From Catenaria anguillulae PL171 (lineage: Eukaryota > Blastocladiomycota > Blastocladiomycetes > Blastocladiales > Catenariaceae), in NCBI GenBank assembly GCA_002102555.1, contig MCFL01000177.1, positions 1 through 51,868 on the forward strand: 51,868 nt of DNA, read 5' to 3'. Positions within the stretch are counted from its first letter, which is position 1. Each line of letters begins with the position of its first letter. The notes beneath the pieces were generated by a model. The model saw only the letters and a program-made list of their open reading frames with translations. It searched no databases and was not told the origin of the DNA. Made by a program: the position numbers and the translations under genes. This document shows positions 44,041 to 51,868 of the stretch, piece after piece.

Positions 44041-44342
44041 TTCGATTCCATTCGGCCCGATCGTGTGAGAATGTACATGCATGTGGTTGTATACATAGCG
44101 ACACATCCCGATATGATTTTCATTTCCCATTCCAGTGGGCTTACTGTGCGCCTATTTGGTCAGGGATTGGTAACCTACGTCATCGCAATTCGCAAAGGAA
44201 GTGGCAGAAATCATGGGCGATCGGAGTCGGAGCGGCAGACCAACATTTAACGCCACCCCATTCAACTTTCCCAATTTCATTTTGGAACGGCAAAGAAGTG
44301 GCGACGTTCCACAGCAGAGTCAACTAGAATGACGGCAATGCA
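44041..44342. other. Convergent intergenic region
   Basis: This holds the 3' flank of CIA30. Nothing else was recognised apart from the small minus-strand frame that ends at 44343. Confidence 0.4.
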
Positions 44343-44516
44343 TCACGACGAATGTACATGTAAGTTCCCATTACCACTCTGAGAACTGGTCCCGCCGACT
44401 GCAGTACCATCCCGCTTCCAAGTCTTTTCGCCGAGATTCGAGTTGCCCGTTACCGTCGCGCCGTCAAGCTCCACCGCCATCGCCTGCTGCTTTGTCCTGG
44501 CGCCCGCAAAACACAT
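44343..44516 (-). CDS. Possible small protein (57 residues)
   Basis: A minus-strand frame from ATG 44516 to TGA 44343 has a protein-like composition unlike the surrounding AT-richer DNA: AMAVELDGATVTGNSNLGEK then TWKRDGTAVGGTSSQSGNGN. It is hydrophilic, Gly/Thr/Asn-rich, and has no membrane segment. The open frame continues upstream of the ATG for some codons, so an upstream exon is possible. It would be divergent from LIS1, with 172 bp between the start codons. No family was recognised. Confidence 0.35.
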   Translation of the reverse strand: MCFAGARTKQQAMAVELDGATVTGNSNLGEKTWKRDGTAVGGTSSQSGNGNLHVHSS

Positions 44517-44688
44517 CACCGTGCCGCCCGCCGTGCTTGATTTATTTGGCCTGCCTCAAAATCTTGGCTGAAACCTTTTAGCGACTCTGTGCGTCTCGTA
44601 AAGAGCGGTGCACATTTTCTGCATTTGGCATCCCATCCGCATCCTGATCGCCACCCATTTCAAGAACCAGCACTTGCATCCTTGCATC

Positions 44689-46220
44689 ATGTCTATCCTG
44701 ACAAGCAAACAGGGCGACGAGCTGTACGCTGCATACTTGAAGCTTTCCGCAGTCACCTTGGATGACGTACATAAACATGCTGACCATGCCTGCTCCTCCC
44801 CATTGTGCTCATGCAGCCGTCGCGCCGTCCTCGAATACTTGGTGGCCAACGGGCTCACCGCCACTGCCACCACCTTCCACCAAGAAGCGCAGCTTCCCGC
44901 CGACGCATTGCCTCCCTCGGCAAGTACGCCCGCGGGCGCCTCGACCCTGGAAAAGAAATGGACGTCGATTGTCCGCTTGCAACGCAAAATCATGGACCTC
45001 GAATCGCGCGTGTCACAACTGACGGACGAAGTGGCCTCATCTGCCGGGTCACGGCCAAACTCGAAATCGTCTGCCGATGTGCTGCCTCGCGCTCCCGCAC
45101 GCTTTGAACTCACGGGCCATCGCATGCCCATTACGGCCGTGGCGTTCCACCCGTCGTACTCTTTGCTGGCCACGGCTTCGGAAGATACCAGCGTGAAATT
45201 GTGGGACCCAGAGTCGGGCGAGTTTGACAAGACGCTCAAGGGTCATACCAAGGCCGTCACGCACGTTGCGTTTGATGGGCGTGGGGCATTGCTTGCGACG
45301 TGCTCGGCAGATTTGAGTATCAAGTTGTGGGACGTGGCCAACGATTATGCAAACACAAAGACGCTCTATGGGCACGACCACTCGGTGTCGTCGGTGGCGT
45401 TTTTGCCGCCAAACAACACGGTGCTGGTGAGTGCGTCCAGGGACAAGACGGTCAAGTTTTGGGATTTGGCCAACGGCTATTGCACCCGGACCATTGTCGG
45501 GCATGACGATTGGGTCCGGATGGCGGTTCCGAGTGCGGATGGCAGGTGGTTGGCAACGTGCTCGAATGATCAAACGGCCAGGGTGTGGACCGTTGCATCG
45601 GGCGAGTGTAGGGGCGAAATGCGCGGCCACGAGCATGTTGTCGAGTGTGTGGCGTGGGTGCCCGTGGAGGCGTACGAGGCGGTGGTGAGGTTGTTGGCAG
45701 AGTCCGCAACGGTGCGTTTGTCTTTGCGCATTTAGCCTTGTCTTTGTGGCAGTTGCTCATTTTCGCGACTTGCGGTTTTGTAGACAAATGGCAGTTCAGG
45801 GAAAAAGTATTCGTCCGAGCCGGGCCAGTTTCTTGTCACTGGAAGTCGCGACAAGGAAATCAAGCTGTGGGATGCCGGTTCGGGCCAATGCTTGTACACC
45901 TTCGTATGTCGTCTCCCTCTCCTTCTCTTGTCTGTGCCACGGTGGTTGCCTTGTGACTTACATCCCTCCCTCCCTGTCCATGATCTCAGCGAGGCCACGA
46001 CAACTGGGTCCGTGCACTCATCTTTCACCCATCGGGCAAGTATTTGCTCTCTGCAAGCGACGACAAGACGGTGCGCTGCTGGGACATGTCTTCGGGCAGA
46101 TGCGTCAAGACGCTCGAAGCACACGGGCATTTCGTCACTGCACTTGCATGGTCACCGCGCACGCAAACCGTCGCCACGGGCTCGGTCGAGAGTTGCGCAA
46201 AGATTTGGGATTGCAAGTAA
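44689..46220 (+). CDS. PAC1: Nuclear distribution protein PAC1/LIS1
   Basis: This is a regulator of cytoplasmic dynein needed for nuclear migration and spindle positioning. I model four exons: 44689-44723, 44817-45711, 45784-45903 and 45990-46220, giving 426 residues. Exon 1 joins exon 2 inside the LisH dimerisation motif ([20 protein letters not shown]). A coiled coil follows ([20 protein letters not shown]), then seven WD40 repeats: [34 protein letters not shown] blades, [33 protein letters not shown], and the last blade ending AKIWDCK. Introns are 93, 72 and 86 nt. Intron 1 is a multiple of three with no stop, so the unspliced frame stays open and would insert 31 residues into LisH. Confidence 0.95.
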
Positions 46221-47714
46221 TCGTCAGGGCATGAATGGGCGACTTTTGGTTGTTTTGCTTTTGCGCATACCCTACAATGCTTGTGTCTTTATTCTGTGTT
46301 CCCCTTTGCCCCATCCTTCCTCGTTGCGCCATGTATTCTTTTCGCTTTCCTCTCTCATCTCCCGTCTTCTCTTTGCTTGTTTTTCCTTTGTTTCCCCATT
46401 CGTATGCGTTACACATACACAACAAGCGTCAATCGCTTCTTTAGACGTCAATTCGGGTTTGTTTTGTGCTCGCTCACACTGGCTGGCGGAAAGATCTTCG
46501 GTGCGTGCGCTCGTGAAAGGCAAGATCCGTCTGCGATGAAGGGATGCGGACTCCTCATGGGGTTCATGGCCCGGGGGCCGGCAGTGGTCAGTGGTCCAGT
46601 GTTGGCAAGAGCTGTCCACACAACTGGCAAGTCTTTCTAATAAAGCAGCAAGATGGGCAGCACTCCCTTGGTCAAGGAAGTACTGTCCACAACAGAATCA
46701 AGCACTCGGATTCCAAAATGTTTTCCTCACATTGGTTCGGACTTAGCATGAAATATTTTTTTTTGGGTATCATCATCGTGCGACGGGTCGCATAAGCATA
46801 GCAAGCAAGGTTGGCGAGGAGGGGCAGCGATCACACAGTGTGAATACAAATGAAAATGGTTGATTCGTCAGAGATTTTGGATCAGTGTAGAGAGATTTAT
46901 GATCCTATCGCTGCTTGCCAAGCGTTGGGAGACCAAAAGTAGCAAGCGGGGTGGGTTGAATGTGTTGAAGGCTACGAGGTTGAAGGAGGCATATCTAGAT
47001 GGATGTAAACAGGAGCAAGTTAGAAATCGAGTTACGATACAAAAAAAAGCAACAGGAGATGCAAAGAGAATGCGAGGCAAGACGACTTCTCAGAAAAGTG
47101 GATGGCTAAATCCGGTTATGCAGATTTCGACATCGAACATCATTCCGCCTGGGGCGGCATTTTTATCTTCACGGAAACGTCTCGCCGCGAGGGGAAGCGG
47201 GTATCGCGGTGACAAAGCGAGAGACGGACCTGATGTATGCTGGAAGGCAGGGCTGTCGGTTATTCGGTATGGGTATCGAGGGTATCGGGGCTGCTGGGAC
47301 TGGAGTGAACGGCAGCCAGATGAAGAGCTCCATTAGACCCGGCCTTGGCTCCACCTTTGAGGGTGCTTGTCTGTCTCGCAATGCGACAAAGACTGGCGAA
47401 TTGCTTGCATTTTCATCTAGCGTGAACACACGTGATGCGTCTCCAAGAGTGGTTTTCTATCCAAGCAACTCGCACAGGAGGTGAAAGTTCGGGCCAAGTG
47501 GACAGGTGCGCAGCGCAGGTGCGGAGGATGTACAAATCATTCCAATTCATTCCGAAAAGCAATTACGACACAAGAAATAAAGAGAGCGAGGGGAGACTAG
47601 GGCGCAAGATGGGAAATAATGAAAAAAAGAGACACAACCCAAGAGGAACACATCAAAGATGAGCGAGAAACAACAACTGGTTCTCACCAGACACCCAATC
47701 CTCACCATCGGTGC
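46221..47714. other. Long convergent intergenic region
   Basis: About 1.5 kb lies between the 3' ends of LIS1 and transketolase. Frames of 60-160 codons occur on both strands (for example 46860-47336 +) without domain signal. It is T-rich after LIS1 and A-rich before transketolase, as expected for 3' UTRs. No RNA gene or repeat was recognised. Confidence 0.45.
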
Positions 47715-49766
47715 TTAGAACGGCAACAACTTGGCGGGCACCTGCTTGCCGGCGTAGTAGGCAATGACCTTGTTTGCCTTGTCAACGACGCCCTCGACCG
47801 TGATGCCAAACTTCTTGTACACTTGCGGGGCGGGACCCGAAGCGCCAAACGTGGTCAGACCCACACTGGCATGCGCATACTTGTCCCAGCCAAAGGTGCC
47901 GAGGGCCTCCACCGACACGGCGGGAATCTTACCGTCGCGCAACACTTGCTCGCGGTACGCCTGGGGCTGCTTGTCAAACAAGGTGGTGCAGGGCATGGAC
48001 ACGACACGTGCGGGGGTGCCGGCGGCCTCAAGGGCCTTGGCGGCATCCACGGCAAGCGACAACTCGGTACCCGTGCCAATGAGCGTGATCTTTGCGGCCT
48101 CGTTCTCCTTGACAACGTAACCGCCCTTGAGCACGGCCTCGATCGACGTGCCCTCGAGCTGCGGCACGTTTTGGCGTGAGAGAGCAAGCACCGAGGGGGA
48201 CTTGGTGTTGGTGAGCGCGGCGTAGTAGGCGCCCGACACTTCGTTGCCGTCGGCGGGACGGAAAGTCAACGTGTTGGGGGTGGCACGCAACATGGCCACG
48301 GTTTCAATGGGCTGATGGGTCGGGCCGTCTTCACCAAGACCAATCGAGTCGTGCGTCATGATGTAAATGACTTGGTGGTGCGAAAGGGCAGACAAGCGAG
48401 ACGCGCCCACGGCGTACGAGATAAAGTTGAGGAAGGTGGCGCCAAACGGAACAAAGAAGCCGTATGCATGCAGACCATTGCAGATGGCAGCCATGGCGTG
48501 CTCACGCACACCAAAGCGGATGTACCGGCCAGAGTAGTCGCCGAGACCGGTCGACGGTGCTTGGAAGTCCTTGGCCGTCTTCCACCGCGTCAGGTTGGAG
48601 CCCGTCAAATCGGCGGATCCACCAATGAGTTCGGGCACATGGTCGGCAATGGCGTTGAGCACCAGCTCAGAGAGCTTGCGGGTGGCAACGGGGGCATCAG
48701 CGGGCGTGTACTTGGGTAAGTACTTGAGCAAGTCTGGGTGGGGCTTGGACTCGCGGCGGCGCTCAAACTCGGCAGCAAGTTCAGGGAACGCTTGCTTGTA
48801 CTTGGCAAACAAGGCGTTCCAGGCGGCCTCAGCGTCGGTACCGCGCTTGTTGACCTCCTTGTAGAGCTCGTACACCTCGGCGGGCACGTGGAACGTGGCC
48901 TCGGGGTTGAATCCGAGCTTTTGCTTGAGCTGGGTAATGTCTTGCGCGCCAAGTGGGGCGCCGTGGACCTTGTCGGAGCCAGCCTTGGTGGAACCGAAAC
49001 CGATCGTGGTGCGGATCTTGATGATGGTGGGCTTGTCAGTCACCTTTTGTGCAGCGGCAATGGCCTCGGCAATCGAAGACGGCTGGTCGGCGTCGCCATC
49101 CGAGACAACAAGCGTGTGCCATCCGTACGACTCGAAACGCTTGTTGACGTCCTCGGTAAAGCCCAAGTTGGTGTCTCCGTCAATCGACACGTGGTTGTCG
49201 TCATAGAGAGCAATGAGCTTGCCGAGCTTGAGATGGCCGGCGAGCGAGCACGCCTCCGAGGCCACACCCTCTTGCAAGCAACCGTCGCCCAAGATGACAT
49301 ACGTGTAGTTGTTGAAGAGCTCGTATCCGGGGCGGTTAAAGTGCGCGGCCAAGTGCGCCTCGGCAATGGCCAAGCCGACGGCCGACGAGATACCCTGGCC
49401 GAGCGGTCCAGTGGTGAGCTCCACACCGGGGGTCCAGCCAGCTTCCGGGTGACCGGGCGTCAGCGAGTCGAGCTGGCGGAAGGCCTTGAGGTCGTCCATG
49501 GAGAGCGGGTAGCCCAGAAGGTGCAGCATGATGTACTGCAGGGCGCACGCGTGGCCGTTGGACAGCACAAAGCGGTCGCGGTTGGCCCACTTTGGGTTGG
49601 AGGGTGACGTGGTGAAGAAGCGCGAGAAGAGCGCATGCGCCATCGGGGCACAGCCCATCGGGGCGCCGGGGTGGCCAGAGTTGGCCTTTTGCACGACATC
49701 GGCCGCGAGTGTGCGGATCGTGTTGATGGCAAGCGAGTCCTTGGACGAGAAGGCGGAGAAGGTCAT
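47715..49766 (-). CDS. TKL1: Transketolase
   Basis: This thiamine-diphosphate enzyme of the non-oxidative pentose phosphate pathway moves two-carbon units between sugar phosphates in the cytosol. It is a single coding exon of 683 residues (yeast about 680). It starts MTFSAFSSKDSLAINTIRTL and shows ANSGHPGAPMGCAPMAHALF, the cofactor motif GDGCLQEGVASEACSLAGHL followed by ALYDDNHVS, GSADLTGSNLTRWK, the pyrimidine-binding part RYIRFGVREHAMAAICNGLH, and TYMTHDSIGLGEDGPTHQP-like sequence (here IMTHDSIGLGEDGPTHQPIE). A likely 5' UTR intron runs 49863-49799 (65 nt, GTACGC donor, CTCAG acceptor), ending shortly before the start codon. Confidence 0.97.
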   Translation of the reverse strand: MTFSAFSSKDSLAINTIRTLAADVVQKANSGHPGAPMGCAPMAHALFSRFFTTSPSNPKWANRDRFVLSNGHACALQYIMLHLLGYPLSMDDLKAFRQLDSLTPGHPEAGWTPGVELTTGPLGQGISSAVGLAIAEAHLAAHFNRPGYELFNNYTYVILGDGCLQEGVASEACSLAGHLKLGKLIALYDDNHVSIDGDTNLGFTEDVNKRFESYGWHTLVVSDGDADQPSSIAEAIAAAQKVTDKPTIIKIRTTIGFGSTKAGSDKVHGAPLGAQDITQLKQKLGFNPEATFHVPAEVYELYKEVNKRGTDAEAAWNALFAKYKQAFPELAAEFERRRESKPHPDLLKYLPKYTPADAPVATRKLSELVLNAIADHVPELIGGSADLTGSNLTRWKTAKDFQAPSTGLGDYSGRYIRFGVREHAMAAICNGLHAYGFFVPFGATFLNFISYAVGASRLSALSHHQVIYIMTHDSIGLGEDGPTHQPIETVAMLRATPNTLTFRPADGNEVSGAYYAALTNTKSPSVLALSRQNVPQLEGTSIEAVLKGGYVVKENEAAKITLIGTGTELSLAVDAAKALEAAGTPARVVSMPCTTLFDKQPQAYREQVLRDGKIPAVSVEALGTFGWDKYAHASVGLTTFGASGPAPQVYKKFGITVEGVVDKANKVIAYYAGKQVPAKLLPF

Positions 49767-51021
49767 GGCGACGGGACGGGCGGCGGCGTGGATGGGGGCT
49801 GAGGGAGCGTATCGGGTCGTCAGTGCGACGGGCCAATTGCAATGTGGACGAGTATGAGCGTACCAAGGTCAGCGAAAGTGAAGGGCAAGAAGAGAGCAAG
49901 AATCGGATCGGACTGCTGCTTTCATTCAACAAAGATGTGTGTGTTGCAATGTGTGTGGGAGACAAGACGTGTTGATCGGAAATGCAGTCGGGGGTTCGCG
50001 CCGGTATTTGTATTTACGCTCGGCTCGCGAGTCCAGTCGCGGCCAAGTGTCTCGCTCTGTCCCGAGTCTCGTAATTCGCCATCCATCCAATCCGTCTGTG
50101 AACTGCACAACAGCTAAGTGCACGCGAGCCAATTAGCCGACCACCACGGAATGGTTGGGATCATGACTGTATGAGTGATGGGAACGATGACGAACACGTT
50201 GTGCTGATTGGAGAGGTTGGGGCTGGGCCGCATCAAGCCTCATTTGCTCACTGAAAATAGTCGCCAACTTGTAACCTAAGAAAAAAATGGGCTGGCGGGT
50301 GCTCAACTTTATGTGACGAAATCACTGGCATCCGACCACTCTAATAAGTTTTTCGTGCATCCATGCTTGTTGACCACGGTCTACACAGTGACAGAATCAG
50401 CAGGCAAATCGATATCGTGACATTCCCACAGAGTTCTCTGGCAGGTTTCCAACCGACCTTCCTCTGGTGGGCGGTTGGGCGGGTCCGCCAGACTAGCGTC
50501 AAAGGGTTAACGTTATGATGTCGGCGGCCGGCCCTGCCAATGCACAAATTATAAACGACACTGCTCAGTCGTCAGACGACGATGTCCATGCGAATGGCAA
50601 CCGCACAATCTGTTCAGCGAGAGCAGCCAATGATTCGAATTCATGAACAGAGCTCTGTTCTCGAATGAGGCTGGCGTCCATCAACACATCCAGAAACTCC
50701 CACTCGAGCAAATGTAAATGATTGATTTCCATCCAAGCGCCGACATAATTATGCATAAGCTCGAGCCATCGTGATAGCCTCCAACGGCCGGGCAAAGACT
50801 TTAATTGCGCTTCACGAGCTTGAGAATCGCGTCCGCAGCAGCGTGTTGCGTTTGTTTGCACCTGGCTCACAACCTCTGACCTGGCATGTTGAGCATTGAA
50901 AAATGCTCATCCTTGCTTCGATTTGCTGACTCGCGCTATGGTACCTACCGAGTCGGATCGCAATCTCGAAGTCAAGGTCATTTTTTGCTGCACTCGATGA
51001 AATGAAGCCTGTTTGTACACA
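49767..51021. other. Divergent intergenic region
   Basis: This contains the transketolase 5' UTR (with a probable intron at 49863-49799) and promoter, the weak small frame at 50565-50870, and the promoter of the receptor gene. A (TA)-rich AATTATAAACG motif occurs near 50547-50557. Confidence 0.4.
50565..50870 (-). CDS. Possible small protein or gene fragment
   Basis: This frame codes for 101 residues with coherent helical, Trp/Leu-rich composition: RWRLSRWLELMHNYVGAWME, HLHLLEWEFLDVLMDASLIR, EFESLAALAEQIVRLPFAW. It has no signal peptide or known motif. It could be a short gene, one exon of a larger one, or a chance frame; the amphipathic periodicity is the only support. Confidence 0.3.
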   Translation of the reverse strand: MSQVQTNATRCCGRDSQAREAQLKSLPGRWRLSRWLELMHNYVGAWMEINHLHLLEWEFLDVLMDASLIREQSSVHEFESLAALAEQIVRLPFAWTSSSDD

Positions 51022-51868
51022 ATGCTAGCTGTACCCATGTTGACTCCCCACCCTTGTGGGTCGCTGTTGGTCACAGCTATGATAGTGGTCCTGCTCATTG
51101 CTCAAGCCCGTGGTGCGACCTTTAATGTACATATTCAGCGATGAGGTTGATCATGTCTACTTGGCAGACCGGTCTTTCTCTGATGATGTAAACATACGTA
51201 TGTAGATTGCCGTGAATCTTCCGTTTTTGACCCCAGGATTGGGAAAGGCGGTCACAGGATTGTCGCATTTCTCAAAGCCAATGAAGTCGCACTCGACACC
51301 ATCGACCCATCAAATACGCACTCATTCCGGTTGATCTATACTGCAAGCAACTATACTGCGCTCAATGCTACATTGGCGATTCAGAATGCAATTACTCGAG
51401 ATAACGTCGTGGGCATGGTGGGCGATTGGTGCGTAACTTTCACAGCCTTAAAACCGATGGAAAATCATTCATACAATCAAGACACAAACTGACTCGAATT
51501 CACAGGACGAGCTCCATGACCATTCCGCAAGCACTCGCAAGCGCTCGAGACTTCACATGGGTGTGCTCAGGGTCAGCTACCTCTGACACATTGTCCGACA
51601 AAGTCTCGTTCCCAACACATTCCGAACCATCATGAATGATGCGATGCAGGGTCGCGTTCTTGCAGGCTACGTCAAGTACATGGGCTGGCGCACTGCCTCC
51701 GTCCTTGCCTCGTCCGACGCATACGGCACATCCATTTCGACCGCCTTCATTTCGTATAGTAATCAGCTCGGGATCACAATCACAGCCACACAGGTCTTTC
51801 AGCCGACGCAAACCAACTTTCAAGTGGCCCTGGATGCCGTGCTGAACTCTGGTCACAGATTATTGTCG
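51022..51868 (+). CDS. Receptor-type ligand-binding protein, 5' part (runs off window)
   Basis: The gene begins with a signal peptide (LLVTAMIVVLLIAQARGATF) in exon 51022-51126. After an intron (51127-51205) comes IAVNLPFLTPG, and then a type I periplasmic-binding/ANF-receptor-like lobe: VAFLKANEVALDTIDPSNTH, AIQNAITRDNVVGMVGDW, an intron (51429-51505, GTGCGT donor), TSSMTIPQALASARDFTWVC, then FRTIMNDAMQGRVLAGYVKY and MGWRTASVLASSDAYGTSIS. This is the extracellular fold of class C (GABA-B/glutamate) GPCRs and related receptors. The frame changes by one base near 51611 (LSDK to PNTFRT) and apparently also near 51255, so the copy is either decayed or affected by base-calling errors. The transmembrane part lies outside the window. 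Confidence 0.65.

Noticed and set aside
46860-47336. 158-codon plus-strand frame downstream of LIS1
   Set aside because: Composition is erratic, with no motif, and it sits in an A-rich 3' flank with overlapping frames on the other strand.

Overview
The window looks like nuclear DNA of an early-diverging, zoospore-forming fungus; Blastocladiomycota is my best guess. The reasons are: a fungal PurK-PurE fusion (ADE2), GPI-anchored and secreted proteins, dense genes with short spliceosomal introns (about 50-150 nt, mostly 60-100), a ciliary transition-zone protein (Jouberin/AHI1) next to a dynein regulator (LIS1), and a protein of Trp-rich ankyrin-like repeats of the kind I associate with that lineage. 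The lineage call is inference; no marker phylogeny was possible. All splice models below were made by hand from reading frame, splice-site signals and family similarity.

Layout, left to right. 1-1787 holds no gene I can support. 1788-7053 carries a CS-domain/Sel1-repeat tail-anchored protein (+), a Cys-rich probable GPI protein (-) and a secreted protein with one intron (+). 7343-9452 is EME1 (-), followed by an unresolved multi-exon membrane protein (-, 9787-11089). ADE2 and mitochondrial ClpP follow on +. Next come a hypothetical protein (- 14500-15837), a PTC7-like PP2C phosphatase (+), an ankyrin-like repeat protein (+) and prefoldin subunit 6 (+). A six-exon telobox-Myb (TRF-like) gene runs on - from 25647 to 22569. 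It shares a short divergent promoter with a small coiled-coil protein, and that promoter contains a telomere-like tract. SEC61 beta (-), tRNA-Ser(CGA) (-), AHI1 (-, six exons) and V-ATPase subunit B (-) follow.

35119-41427 is a roughly 2,030-residue LRR-DH-PH Rho guanine-nucleotide exchange factor (+). After it come a tiny membrane protein (-), the complex I assembly factor CIA30/NDUFAF1 (+), LIS1/PAC1 (+) and transketolase (-). The window ends inside the 5' part of a receptor-type ligand-binding protein (+), which shows one or two frame discontinuities.

There is no operon-like organisation. Several genes share short divergent promoters (25648-25909, 42660-42964, probably 44517-44688). Functional themes are housekeeping (purine synthesis, pentose phosphate pathway, V-ATPase, Sec61, prefoldin), mitochondria (ClpP, CIA30, PTC7-like), genome and telomere maintenance (EME1, TRF-like), and cilium/cytoskeleton/signalling (AHI1, LIS1, RhoGEF, receptor). 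I saw no transposon, virus-like element, CRISPR array or rRNA.
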